From positions 20,045,745 through 20,109,744 of the forward strand of contig CM068322.1 in the NCBI GenBank assembly GCA_034766995.1: 64,000 nt of DNA. Reading direction: 5' to 3'. The number at the start of each line of letters is the position of its first letter. Position 1 is the stretch's first letter. This DNA is from Acanthacorydalis orientalis (taxonomy: Eukaryota; Arthropoda; Insecta; Megaloptera; Corydalidae). The translations under genes were made by a program, and so were the position numbers. Below the pieces are notes generated by a model, which saw only the letters and a list, made by a program, of their open reading frames with translations, had not been told where the DNA came from and made no database searches. Below are positions 48,014 to 62,603 of this stretch, piece after piece.

Positions 48014-49666
48014 CTTTGTTTCAGCTGTAATTTTTTTTCATTGAAAATCATTCTTTTTTGCTTGCATCGTGACATGCGACAGAACTTGAATTAATCATTT
48101 CGAAATAAAGAGAGAAATTAACTGAACGTAAATCGACGAAAAATCATTTTCATTCATAATAAATGAAGAAATTTAAAATAACTACATTACAGAGTAGTGT
48201 TAAGTTCCAAATTTAAAAAAAAATAATAAATTGTCTACTCTACATGGACAATTGTAATAAAATCAGTGTTTAGTAAGATTCTATATTTTTGATAGGAAAT
48301 TTGAAATTATGCGAATAATTCAACATTCGAGTAATCCTAAATGTAAATTTGTACCAATAACTCAATTATACATCGATTTTAATATTGGAAATTCTGTAGT
48401 CTCGTATACAGAAGAATTAATAACTATGGGAATGTGGCTAGGTACTTTTACAAATGAATTCCTCTCACTTGGACAAGCTATAATTTTTTTTATCAAAAAT
48501 ATCCAATGAATCTAGATTTAGATCTTTGATTTATCATGTTTATATTTATTGATTGCTATTTTTATGTACTTTAATGGCAATGCCATCAATCCCAGAGCAC
48601 TCGAATATCAAAAATTCTAGGTACCTTAACACTTTGTGGATGATGCCATCGCCATCGAAATGCACAAAAAAAAAATGAAAAATTATTATTAATCACTTAT
48701 AGAACAATTATTGTAAGACAAAATTGTTTTGCGAAGTAAGAGAACAACTTAGTTGTGAAATATATAAAACTATTTATTTAAATGTTGGCATACTGTTATT
48801 TCTTTATTGCTGACCTGAATTGTATAGTTGTTCATGATAAAAAAATCCCAGGATTGTATATATAGTCGAACGTATTATAACTTAAAACTTTTTAAAATTT
48901 TTAAGAAGATTGCAATACATATTTTCCACGTTCTTTGCTATGAAAAAGTCTCTCTCTCATATATATATATCACATTTAATTATACGATTCAGCGAAACTT
49001 GAAGTGTACTTGTCAAGAAATGTACTGCTCGACCTTTTATCTTAATTGAAGAAAAACTTGAAGATAATAATGATCTTTTACTTCAGTTTTCCCGTTAAAT
49101 ACATTTATTAGAGTCAACAAATAATGAGACACAGATAAATGAAAACTACGAGCTTATTCTAATCGTACCATACAGGAATTTAATAGCAGTAAGACTTGTG
49201 GTCTTCTAAATCAAAGATTTATCTCTACATTTTTATTTATGAGATTTCATAAAAAGTAATACATAAAAATATCCTTTAATTATTGGAAGCATAAATATGC
49301 AAAATATATGAAGTGTATTGCAAATAACATGATTGGAATTATTTCTTCTTCTATTGAAAAATACACATTCATTAACTATTTTTATCATCTGTAAACGTAA
49401 CATGAAAAGTAAATTATTTTTTTTACATAAGATACGATTATTAATTATTCTGTATAAACGATTGGAACTTTACAAGAGTTACTTTAATTTATTGATATCC
49501 TGACAAATATTTTAACCTTAAATAATAGTCTATTATCGAAATATATTAGAAAATAAAATATTATTCTTTTAATATTTTTCACTTTTACATGATTGTTCGT
49601 TTTTTTTTAATATACGAAAGAAATTTCTAAGATAAAAATAAAGTAATAATGAAATAACAAATATAT

Positions 49667-49670
<4 letters not shown>

Positions 49671-49707
<37 letters not shown>
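49671..49707. repeat. (TA)n microsatellite
   Basis: AT run of about 36 bases. Confidence 0.95.
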
Positions 49708-49711
<4 letters not shown>

Positions 49712-52700
49712 CAATGATAATACAGAAAGAATATTACGAATTATTTTTTTGGAGTTGATGAACGCGTTAACAATATTCTCATGTTAAATTAAAAATTGCT
49801 TTTGCTAAAATAAAATGTTATTATCAAAAGAAAAAACACTATAAAATTATGAATACATTAACGTTTCAAGAGATTGTGTATAAAATATACAAAAGATTTC
49901 GTTTATAAAAACTTTTTAAAATTTATTTTATATAAAATAATTTATCTTCACTTTTAATATATTTCATCTTTACTTTTTTATTTGTTGACTGTTTCTTATA
50001 TTAGAAGATATAAAATATCAACAAACACAGTCTTGGTATAAGTTAATATTTTATTTGAATTATGATTAAAAAATATTATATTGTATTTTTCAAATTTATT
50101 AAATGTTTAAAAAAATATAGAAAAAGTTAATACAAGAAAAAGTGTACTGAAAAAATGTTTTATAATATATTAGCTTCAAAATTGACAAAACATTTTCCGA
50201 GACTAAATGAATTATAGTTATAAATTGTAATCAATGAGTAAAAATACATATACACTCTCAGATATTCGAGACACTAACTTATGAGTTTATAAACGTGCAA
50301 AATAAACAAAAAAGAAAAAATGTTAAACTACAGTTACATACATGAATGAAGTGAGCAGATGGTCTTCCTTATACAAGTACATATTATATAACTTTTGCGG
50401 GATAGCAAATAAAGGAACAATGAAATGAATTGTGCAGTGCAACTGAATTTACTAGACGGTCTTTTGAAAATGTATTTCTTTCAATTTAAACGAATATTTC
50501 CATTGTGACGTTGATCTTAGAAATATGTATTTGAAAATAAATGTTGTAAGATCTGAACTTTTTTTAGTACAAAGTATTGTTTAAATAATTGTTTTGTTAC
50601 ATCTTACGAATTCAAATATATTAGTAAAAAAATTAGATTTTAAAATTTGTATTAAAATATCAATATAATTTAGTTGTATTCTATTCCGTGTGTAAAATAT
50701 ATAGAAGCATTCAATACTTAATATTTTATTGTATTAATAGATATTATAGCCCTTCTGTATTTTAAATATTATTTTTTAAATAATATTTGAAAAATAACAA
50801 AAAAATGTTTTTAACGTAAAAAATCACATCGAACAATCATAATTTGCAAATAGAAAAATTTTAAATACCAAAATAAAATATTACTTTTATGATTTGTACA
50901 TTGTAGTTGAAAAGTTTGGTCTAGTAACTTAGACAAAATAAAATTGAACCTCACTCAAATACTCTAAACTAACACAGAAACAATTCCTGCTTTTGAAACA
51001 AAGTACCACTTGTATTAAAGTAATGTTGAAAAGATGTTCCCTAGTTGTAGCTTTTAAGAAATGTCATATAGACACGAATGCAACGAACAGTCGTCAACGA
51101 CAGTTGTATGAAAGCAAAATGTTTTTTCGAGTACCTTCGACAATAAGAAAAAGAAATGAATTGTATAATATGAAGGAAGAAAATTAGTGTTTACATTGTT
51201 CTGTGTCAAATAAATGGATGTTTTAAGAAATGTGTTTATAAGTTATGAATGAAAAGGGGAAACACAAACATTTTTATATGAGTTTTATTTTAAGTACAAT
51301 TACAAGTATAGCTTTTACTCATATTAATAATAAATTATACCTCAGTAATGCTGTTTTTCACCATGACCTAAGTGACAGAAAAATATTAAAAATCAAAAAT
51401 CTATGAAAAATAAGTATAAAAACCACTTATAAAAAATGAAATAATTTACAAAAAAAAATACAGACAATGTACGTAGAATAGAAACATAATAGAAAGTTAA
51501 AATAATAATGTTATGTTATATGTTATGCCTATCATCCTGTTAATGTGTTTTACTGTTGTTATTTTTTTGATAGAGTTTCTATTCTCCACTACTAGTCTTG
51601 ACACATGTGCCAGTTTCAGGTAAATTGAAGGTAACTCTATTAGTTATCTATTCTATTTCTGAGAATGGTACACTTGCTGAAACTAATATAGGAGAACTGA
51701 AACTTAAGTAATATAAAATGATGAAAACCAACAGAACAGCTATCAGGTATTTCACAGTTTCTTACTAAATTTAAATTAAATCATCTATTTATACTATTTG
51801 TCAATATTACATATGACAAATGAGAAGTGAATATCATATATTTAATGAAAAAAATCAAATCTCGGCTTTGAAATATATATTCTTATATATTGTTATAAAA
51901 AAGTTTTGATTTTCAATAAAAAAGAGAATAAATGGGTTTTATTTTTTTAAAAAAAATAATAAAATAAACAAAAAATAAAATTAAGTGAAATGTACATTAA
52001 ATCTGAGCTTTTTGTATTTATATTATTTATCTGAGAAAATGAAATAAATAATTTTTTTTAAAAAATAAAGAAACGAAATTTTTTTGTTGTGAATGCTTGT
52101 TTATTTGATTTTTTTTGAATTTTGAATTTTACTTACTTGTTTTAAAATCAAAAATAATTTTTTAATTTATTTTTTTGTTATTCCTCATAACATAGAAAGT
52201 CTTAATTTTCGTTTTGTTATAACTAATAAATCTATTAAATAAAAAAATTAAATGCATATTTATTTAATTACTAATAACTTTAATGGCAATTTAAGATAAT
52301 GAGGCAAACTTTTAAAGTAGTGAAATATTAAATTTATTTAATTTAATGATATTTTAGTCATTATTTAGTACCATTTTGTTCATAAATTGTATTTGCTCCA
52401 TTAAAAACATTTTTTATTGTATTTATTACTTAGAAATATTAAAAAAAAATATTTGTTTAGTATTTCGATCGTCAGTTGATAATAAATTATGTCAGTTAAT
52501 AATAATTCTTAATATGAAACTATTATTGAAGTATGCTTATATAATTTGACCAGTAAGAGGGTACATTGTTTTATACCACACCCTAAAGCTTTATGCGTCA
52601 AGTATACGAGACAATCCCATTGGAGGTCTAAAAAAATATTTTATCTCTTATTTACAATATACTCTGTATCTCTTTTTGAGAAATTTCGACTCATGAAACA

Positions 52701-53547
52701 TGTAATCATTTTGTCTATAAGTAATGGGCTTCTACATTTATTATTCAAGGGTTATTTGTTGTCAGTCAACATAATTTATAACAACATTATATGAGAATAA
52801 GTGCTATTTAAATATTAATTCAGTTTCAAAAAATATTTCTATAGTATTTTAAATTTATATAAATGAAAATGGTCTAGAAATTGTATTTTAATTAGAGAAT
52901 TATTTTGAATAACGAATATATAATAATGACTTGTATTTAAATATTAATTAATTATTCACATTTTTAAACGATTAAATTAATGAAATCATAATATAAAAGA
53001 TTAATTTACTTATACATAATATGTTGAAAATAATTAAAAAAACTATTTAATTATTCTTTTTCAAATTTTACATATTTATTGAAATTATTGACATATATTT
53101 TTATTTAATGAGCATGTTTTAAGACAAAATTTTATTAATGTATGAAAATAAAATCAACACAATTACACAGTTACTGAAAAAATAATGTAAATGTATATGT
53201 AATACAAAAAAATACAGTTTATTTGATAAATTATTCGAATTAAATTATATTCACCGGAGAAATAATTTCAACGACAGATATGCTTTTTTACAATTATTTT
53301 TTTTAAATATTGATAAATAATTGAAATTTCAAATACTCTAAATACAAAAATCATACAACAATTTAAACAATTTAAGGAAAAAAATGTATAAACAATTCAA
53401 TTTACACATTTTTTAAAGTGTTTTCACAGCAGCTATAAATGAAAATATTTAAATATGGATTTAACATTTATATATCAGATATTTTCGGATTTATTCAATT
53501 TATTTCATTTTTATTTGTGGAATTTATAAAACCTTTTTTTGTATAAA

Positions 53548-53632
53548 ATAATATATATATATATATGTTTGTGTATATAAATATATATATATATATGTTT
53601 GTGTATATATATATATATTTGTGTGTGTGTGT
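53548..53632. repeat. (TA)n/tgtttgtgta minisatellite
   Basis: The unit atatatatatatgtttgtg is repeated with a period of about 33-37 bases and ends in a TG run. It is an AT microsatellite with a regularly spaced TG insert. Confidence 0.85.
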
Positions 53633-55880
53633 AAATGCAATATTTAAAGTAATAAAATGGTTGCAAATGAGAAACTTAATATTAGAACAATTTTGAGAGA
53701 AAAATTATGAAAGAAATTAGCACTACTTTGTTAAAATGTGATTAATAAATATCACTGCGTGTTTGTATAATTATATTCAAGTATGATAATAAATAATGAA
53801 GAGAAATTAAAGATACAGTAATAAATAGAAGGTAAAGAAACTATCCGAGAACAAATTACAGATAGTTTTTTTTTATTAGTACAATATTTTCCAATTGATT
53901 TCAGAACAAAATTAGTTTTAAGAAAATGTTGATCGTATCTCCGATTATGACAATAAATATATTTAGGAAATGAGTAATGTAGAATAAAGAGTTAAGTTAG
54001 ACAATTAAATAGAAAGTACTGGTATAGTTGTAGCATGAGATAAGAAACTCTCCTTTTGAGATTTAGAGATTTCATTTCAAGATTTACACTTTAAAAAGTA
54101 CTTGATTAGAATTTACAGAAAAACAATGTTGTAAGCGAACAAACTTCAACATTATCTTTTAAAAGTAATTGTTTTCTTATTTATGAGAATTAAAAACATA
54201 ACTCATTTGTAATAGCGAATTTAACTTAGTTTTTGAAATTATTTTTCAAAATATTTTATGAAACATGCAAAAATTAAAAAAAGGCAAATAAATATACCGT
54301 TAGCATTTTTTGTTAATATATTTGTATATGAAATAAAATTGAACAATTTGGTAAATATCGACATTTATTTAATAATAACATAGGATCCTGTAATTGCAAC
54401 AAATTGTGGTTTTAATCAATTTCAGTTGTCGAATAAATACTGTATATACTCATGAAAATTTATTCTGCAAGTTAAGTAGTATATATATATATATGTAAAA
54501 ATGTAAAATAAAATTAAATTGTAGATTAAATTCCAGTAAATAGATACATTCTTCCATCAATAATAACTAATTGCTATTGAACTTATTAGAGAAAAAATAT
54601 ATTGTGTATTGAAAAGCTATATTATTTGTAATTTTTTTGACTATTTGATTTTATTTATAGAAACCGAGGAATGAATGAAAGTATTAGCATAAACTTTAAA
54701 TTTTTGAATCCTTTGTGTGACTTAATATTTAATTGCAATACTTATAATGTACCTTTTATATCTCTATATATTGTAAGTCTTCTGTTGTATAAAATCAAAC
54801 TTCAAACATATATATATATATATACTGCATTAAATTAAAAAAAAGAAAAATATGACTAGAAAATCAAATAATAAGATCATATTTATAACTAGAACTTAAA
54901 TTATAAATATTTGAGTAAAAAATAGAAAATGAACTTGTATGAGATAATATACGTTAAAATATTTTTTTATATTCTGTAACCAAACCTTCAAGAATATAAT
55001 AAATTAAAATATGATTGTTATTTAAAAGTTGAATTCTTAATAAATATAAATATATATATATATATAGCGTTCAAATTTTTATCCTGTTTGACATTTGATT
55101 TTATCATTATTGTTTTTACTACAAAACGACGTTGATTATTGAATTTTGTTCGCAGAGGGAATTGAAATTGAATAAACTTATTAAGCACCTTGTTCAGATA
55201 TTTCAATGAATTTCTGTTTCTAAGTGTGACTACGTGATGTTTTAAATTAGTAGAAATGTTCGTTCCATATCCTTCTGCTTTAATAAATCATTGTATTAGA
55301 TTTGAATTTAAGTTTTGTGTAATTTTATGAAAACAAATATTTTCAGTCCTCTGAGATATAATTTTATATGAAAACCATTATTTTTAGAACTATTAAAATT
55401 GTTTATAAATACTTATTTTATATGGAGTTAATTATCAGTCTCCTTAAAAGATATGCGATTTGAAAGTAATTTAACTACAATTACATTTTTTGTGACTGTG
55501 GCTATGTTTATTTTCATTCCATAAATAAAATTTATTTCATTATAAACCACACAATTTTTTTTCTGAAATCTTGATTATTTTATAATTAGTCGTTCAGTTT
55601 ATTGTTTATCTGAATATCAATAGGAATGTGTTGTCATTCTTAGGTATAGAAACATCTTTAAAATATTTCAGTACTACATCACTCCAAAAATAATTTTATT
55701 TAAATGGTTTGTTAGTTTAAAAGTATACAATGAACATTTTTTTTAAATAATTCTCTTCAAAGCTTAGATATATTCGTAAATTACTGATATTGAATATTCA
55801 TATACCTAGCAATTATAACAGATATTGAGAGAAATAAGTATTTCATAGTTCAAATAAAATTACAAAATATAAAAAAAGCT

Positions 55881-55882
<2 letters not shown>

Positions 55883-55929
<47 letters not shown>

Positions 55930-55940
55930 ATGAATATATG
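55883..55940. repeat. (TA)n-(TG)n compound microsatellite
   Basis: An AT run of about 30 bases then gtgtgtgtgtgtgta. Confidence 0.95.
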
Positions 55941-56233
55941 TATAATAGAAACATAAATAATTATGCTTATTTATTATTCAGTACTTGAATTTAAATTTAA
56001 GATTATTAAAGAAATGTTATGTGAACAGCAATCTACGCAAAAATGAATTTTATATTAATATAAATAAATAATTGTACAAGAACTATTTTTGTTAGTGAGT
56101 ATTTGACGTATTTATTTCACTGACATATACTTAAAATTCATAGAATTCTAGATGATTCGTTTAATTTATTTAAATAAAATCTTGAATAATTATTACACCT
56201 ATTAAAATACTTAAATTAATTCAGTGTTGGAAG

Positions 56234-56235
<2 letters not shown>

Positions 56236-56293
<58 letters not shown>
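56236..56293. repeat. (TA)n microsatellite
   Basis: Uninterrupted AT run of about 55 bases, followed by taataataa. Confidence 0.95.
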
Positions 56294-56295
<2 letters not shown>

Positions 56296-56377
56296 ATAAT
56301 AAATAACGCTATAGTCTCTTAAGAGTTTTAGTCTCCCCATTACAGAAATATTATGCATAAATAAGTATTTATACATG

Positions 56378-56395
56378 AATACATACATACATACT

Positions 56396-56435
<40 letters not shown>

Positions 56436-56465
56436 CATATACGTATATATAAATGTATATATAAA
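56378..56465. repeat. (TACA)n-(TA)n microsatellite
   Basis: A tacatacatac start followed by AT blocks with interruptions. Confidence 0.9.
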
Positions 56466-57120
56466 TGTAAATTACAATTATTTAATTTGAATTTCAGATA
56501 TTTAATACTTATTTATCAAAATGGTCAATATTTAGATTTAGAATTAAAAACCTTAAAAACTTAGATATGCCAAATACTTCTTTTTGTAACAATTCGTTTC
56601 TGATAAACCACTTAAACTTTTACTGCAAATCTACATCATTTATTGAGACGGTCATAGACGAATGGCTAGCACGTAGATCTGCTGACCTACCTTTAACCAC
56701 GATTCGATGTTCTTGTTATATGTAATTTTTCAATGAGAAACTGTTGTCTGGAACTCTTAATTAGGTTCGCTCTGAACAGTACAGTTAAATAATTAAAAGA
56801 ACGTGTATATATATATATATGATCTTTATATTTAAAGTTAGATAACATATGCTTTAAAGCAGAAGCTCTGGTTGCTGTTATATATTATTTACTTAAAATT
56901 AATTAAAAAAATGAAATAAAATCATAAAAAGTAGAATTTGTTATATATTTTGGATACAATTATTGGTTTTGTTGAAAAATATTGAATATCAATATATTGA
57001 AATTGCATTGATACTTCTACTTTTAATTTAAACGTATTTAGAGAATTTTCACTGCATGTTTCCCGATTTCCAACAGAGAAAATACTAAGATACAATACAG
57101 ATAAAATAAGAAAATACAGA

Positions 57121-57146
57121 TAAAATACTAAGCCTTTAGTATTTTA
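57121..57146. repeat. Short hairpin, 11-bp arms
   Basis: TAAAATACTAA (57,121-57,131), then gcc, then TTTAGTATTTTA. It lies just left of a (TA)n run at 57,160-57,210. No known role. Confidence 0.6.
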
Positions 57147-57157
57147 TTATTTAATAA

Positions 57158-57159
<2 letters not shown>

Positions 57160-57207
<48 letters not shown>
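57160..57207. repeat. (TA)n microsatellite
   Basis: Uninterrupted AT run of about 48 bases. Confidence 0.95.
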
Positions 57208-57211
<4 letters not shown>

Positions 57212-60200
57212 TTGCTTTGAAAACGTATTGAAAAATTATCCATTCATAATTGTAACACTTTAGAAAGTTGCAAATTATTTCATACTTTTAAAGTTTTCAT
57301 TTTAATAGATTGACATTTTGGAAATTAGTCTTTTGAATTATACAATCATTCAATTGCCTACAAAAACACTTTCTTAATTGAAAATGTTCAATTTTCGGGT
57401 AGTAATCATTTTATTTTGTCTATGTACATTTCATAAATATTGAATCGTTTTCAGAGTAAAATTTTATTGAACTAACGGAAAAAAATTGCCACAATTATAG
57501 TTTTTCAGCACTGTTGAAAATATAGCTAAATATTTCATTTAATTGCCGACAAAACAATTTTTTTATAAAAGCTTTCCTATAATTGATTATTTGTCTTCCT
57601 GGTGAAATATAAAATTTTAAATACCTTGATGTCCTGAAAATGAAGACATCATCATTTAAAATTACATAAGTAGCAATAAAAATGACGAGTAACAAATCAT
57701 CGAGCATTTTTTTTATTAAAAAAATGTGAGCTTTGTGACAGTAAAAACTTCATCTGCTAGTTAATTTTCTAATAGTGACAAAGACTATTATTGCAACAAA
57801 TCTATTGAATGCTATGTAAATTTAACTATATAAAATTAACTTATATTTATTTTCAATTTTATGTCTATATATATATATATATATATGTATGGGGGTTTGT
57901 TTTTATCTCACTTGAGTTATGTACTTTGTAATATTGTTTTTAGTTGTAAAAGTAATGTTTTCGAAAAAAAATTGAAGTTTGTATGTTACCGAGCAGACTA
58001 ATAAAAAAATAAATAAATGTTGATAAGCAACAACAAATATTTTCTTTGTATTATTAATGTGTGTTTAAAAGAAACATTAAAAAATAAATTTGTCTGTTTT
58101 TTATAAATATTTTTTGTGTAACTATTAAACAAGTCTTAAATAAACTGACTCAGTTGTGAAATTCTGACTAGAACAAAATTCAAACTGCTAACGAAATTAA
58201 AATCAAATTACATTTTTAACATTCTCTTTAATACATTGTATAAATACTATACCCTAGTTTGTTGATAATATGTGTTAAATTTCTAATAATTCCAATTTTC
58301 TGTTCATTACCAAAATATATAAAATAAAAAATCTTAAAATCTACAGTTAAAACAAACTAAATAATTGTTTGAATATGTTTTATCTTTATATAAAACTCAA
58401 TTTTAATGAAAATGTTAACATTTAATATATGAAAATTAATTACCAGTTTCGTTTTAAGACAGAAAATTTATTACGAACTGTTTTAAATTCTAAAATAATG
58501 TCTATGAACAATTTGTAGAATGAAATTTTGTAAAACTTCATATCACTAGTATTTCATAAAATATATTTGATTCCTATATAAAAAGAAGGATTTTTTTTAT
58601 TTATTTTTTATATAGGTTCAGAAAATACGTTCTTTTATTAATATATTTTTTTATTTTATTAAATTTTATGTCAGTTAAAATCAACAGTTTATCATTTATT
58701 TAAAGTTAAGATATGTAGTTAGTACGAATGTACTTTGAAATAAAATAATATAATCTTAGAAAAACATATAAATTACAAAAATCTTAATAAAAAATTTTCA
58801 AATAAAATTAAAAATGTTGTTTTTTTATATATTCGTAACTAAATGAAAAGTAAATTAAATTTTTAATATAATTTATTACACAAAAATTTTAAATAAAGAT
58901 ATTTTCATGACACAGTTTATTAATACAACTTTTTCATTCAAATATTAATTGAAAGTTTTCTTTAATTATATTATCTTCTATATATATATATATGTAAACT
59001 AATTTAATATAAACTTTTTGTAAACTCAATATTTATTTATGTATAACATTATAAAAACTTAGTACAACAATAAACAAAGCTTCTATTTAAATAAATACCA
59101 TGCCGATTAAGAGACTTTTAATGTGGTTATTTATTTCTGTTCTCCATTCAAAAATAATACTACGAAATTAGTGTAATATGAGAGCACTTTTCTTATTTAA
59201 CGGACAAAAAATGTTCTCCATCACTACTGTGAATGATATAAATGAGTCTTTTAGGTGACTGGTTGAAGACTGGATACTGTAGTGATTATTTACCAAGTTT
59301 TCTGCTAAAAGTGAAACTTAATGCTATTTCACCGAGAAGACATCTTTAAAAGTTTGTGACTTGAAAAAAACATTCTTTTATTTTTCGTAGTTCTTAAGAC
59401 TTCCTGAAAGGTTCGTGGGTAACAATTTATAAAAACCGCATTTCGTGTAACCGAATATTAAGAAGTTATAATTAGAAGTTAGTATTAGAATATTAAGAAG
59501 TTAGTAATTGGAAAAATGAACTTAGACGAATAATTTGTTTCAGGAAAATAGTATTATACTTTGATATTATTTAATATTGAAATATTAATTATAAATAGAT
59601 TATGTATTTATTGAATGTATTATAAAATAATTGATTAATTGTTCCTATTTAAACGTTAATTTAATTAATTAAAACTTTCAATTAATATTTTAATGAAAAA
59701 TTGTATTATTAAAATGTATCCTAAAAATATCTTTATTTAAAGTTTTTGTATAATAAATTGTATTAAGAATTTAATTAACTTTTGATTTAGTTACGAATAT
59801 ATAAAAAATAACATTTTTAATTTTATTTGAAAATTTTTAATTAGGATTTTTGTAATTTATGTATTTTTCTGAATTGCTTTATTATGTCAAATGTTCTACT
59901 TCATAAAATTCCGAAATATTGTTTTGGTATTTAATTTTAAGTTTATGTAGTATTATAATTGGGAATTAAAATATGAGTTTTTAATAAATTATTACTTTTT
60001 TACAACTGGAAGACTTAAATTATAAAAAATGACAATATGTTTTATTCAGTTTGGATGTTATATATTTTGAAAGCAAAGGCAATAATCGAATTAATTAAAA
60101 GTATCTTCATAAAAAAATGAAAAGTTCTTACTAATAAGTTGAAAAATAATTAAAAATATTTTGGTTAAGAGCTGACGCAAACTTGCTCCAGGCATTAGAA

Positions 60201-62478
60201 TGAGGACTAGGAAGTTGTTAGAAAGTCAAACATGTTTCGGCTGTAACATATATAATAGATCAGTAAAACATTGTAATCGAGAGTACTATAGACTCAAGTA
60301 GATAATCTGCAAGAAGGAGACTCGTAGGATTTATTTAAAACATGACTATTCTTAACCTGAGATACATTAAGGATTTATTATTCGTGATACAAGTCGTGAG
60401 TCTCAGTTCTTAGAATTTATAGTGTAAGATGAGGACTTCTCAAGTTCCTCCCGGTTCCATAATAGAGAAATTTAATATAAATACAAAATTACAATTAATA
60501 AAATAAATTATAACTTCCTCACTATTCATTTGCATTTATTATAATTTTATATTATTGTCCCACTGTTATTCATCCATTTGGAATACTTAATTCTATATCA
60601 TCTACTACTAGTTTCAGAACGTGTGATATTTTCAATTTTAGAGTTATCTATAACTATCTGGATACAGAATACGTGCTTAAACCAGAAGTCAAATATATAA
60701 ACTCAAGAAAATCGAAAAAATGACTGCCATTAGGGAAATGTATGATAATTATACTGTTTTGCTCATTTTATTTATAAACTATTTTTAGTTTCAAATATTT
60801 TTAGAACTTCTTGTTTTAAATATAAATTAATTTCCTTTTTTTATGAAATAATATTCTGTATAATATAATTATGTTTAAAAATTTATACCTACTTAATAGA
60901 TATTTAATACAATTTTTATGATTTTTTTATAATAATATAAAATTAGTTATATACATTTTTAAATTATATGACACTAATTGAATTAATAATTAAAACTTAA
61001 GGGTAACTGTTATAAATCTGAACAATAATCATACCAATGTATATTATTTACTGATAAATATTTTAATACTGTTTTATAAAACTGTTTTAGATTAAGAGAT
61101 TAGATTAACATAAAGAAAAATTGATGTATTTCTGAAATCATAATACATATTTTATTTCCTAGAAGAAACAAATTTGTTTAAAGAAATCCTTCTTTAGCTT
61201 CTTAATTATATTTATGAGAGAAAGTAGATTTTTAAAGTAAAACGGAGTAGATTTTTAAAATAATTTTCAAATAGAACTTTTCCACATTATATTTCTTATT
61301 TTTTATCTTTAAATTTTCTTATAAAAGAAAATATCTGGATGATACTTTATTCATAAACTTTTTGTATGTAAAGTAAAATAAAAATACTCTTTTGTGAATA
61401 CCTTAAAATAAATAAATGAAAAAGGAAACTAATCCTTAAAAAAATATTGTATTTTCTAAGAAATTCGATGCGTAATATCATTTTTTAGAGATTTTATTTG
61501 ACTTCAACTTAGTCTGCTTGTACTTTGATAATTTTTACGAAATGATTTCTTAATATATTTTAAAACTTGCAAATATGAATAATATAATATGTAGATAGAA
61601 TTAGTTTGTTTTGAAAGGATAAGTTTAAAATAAATAATATTTAGACCATATATATTTATGGATAAAACACTGTTTCGTAGTTACAAAACCTGTTTAAAAC
61701 CAAAATCCCCTATATATCCCAGTGTATCAATTTATCAAATTATTTAAAATCAACAATAACTTCCGATTATAATAAATTAGTTAATTTCACAGGATTTCAT
61801 TAATTTGACGATACACTGATAAATAACTGAAAAATATACACAATGAAACAATATTATTCGTCATTATTTGGAATTTATGACTAATGAGTGAAGTTCTGTG
61901 TAAATCATTGAACTATGTAACACATACTAGCATTGTCAAATTTAATGCAATCCGATGAAAATGGATGATCATGTATGCATATAAACAACAGTATTAATGG
62001 CAATAATACAATTGAATTTTGAGTTATTGTCAAATACTTACAAGAGTTTTATTTACACAACGAGGTAAATGTATTTTCCTATGCTGTTTTTTTCGTTATA
62101 TTAATAGATAATAGGTAGATTAACTGGTTTGAAATAAAATGATTATTATTTTTAAATGTATATAAGACACGTATGTTAAAATAACTTGACAAAATATGGC
62201 AATATATATAAATAATACAAAAAAGAAAAAAAATATAGAATATAAAACTAAAATATCACCATACATAGCACTTTGTGCTTTATACGAGGTTCCGAACAAC
62301 TTATTCTAAAACTGTGTTTTTAGCTTTTTCAATAACACATCACTGTTCTAGATCGATATAATGCAGTTCTACTGCCATTCTGTATTTTTATGTACGTTGA
62401 AGTAGCAGCACTTTCTTTAAGGACTTTTAAATTTTATATGAATTCGTTTATTTATATAAGTACACAGACATGTATTAT

Positions 62479-62479
62479 G

Positions 62480-62525
<46 letters not shown>

Positions 62526-62570
62526 ATATATATATATATATATATATAAATATATATATGTACATACATA

Positions 62571-62600
<30 letters not shown>
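62479..62600. repeat. Long (TA)n microsatellite with periodic taca steps
   Basis: Three AT blocks separated by acataat and gtacatacataa. Three overlapping ORFs on both strands are Ile-Tyr artefacts. Confidence 0.9.

Positions 62601-62603
<3 letters not shown>

Larger units (their letters stand above)
44946..62600. other. Long AT-rich stretch without a recognisable gene
   Basis: I found no coding family or transposon protein here. Microsatellites and one minisatellite are listed separately. ORFs of 60-82 codons (for example 48,309-48,509, 48,828-49,049, 50,993-51,187, 52,546-52,794, 57,495-57,707) show no motif I know. Those at 48,309 and 50,993 are the least biased in composition and could be chance or fragments. 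A patch at 60,165-60,465 has more balanced base composition but no long frame. Confidence 0.5.

Noticed and set aside
48309..48509. 66-codon ORF with fairly normal amino acid composition
   Set aside because: I recognise no family or splice context. A chance ORF or an unknown fragment cannot be distinguished, so it is mentioned only within the regional entry.
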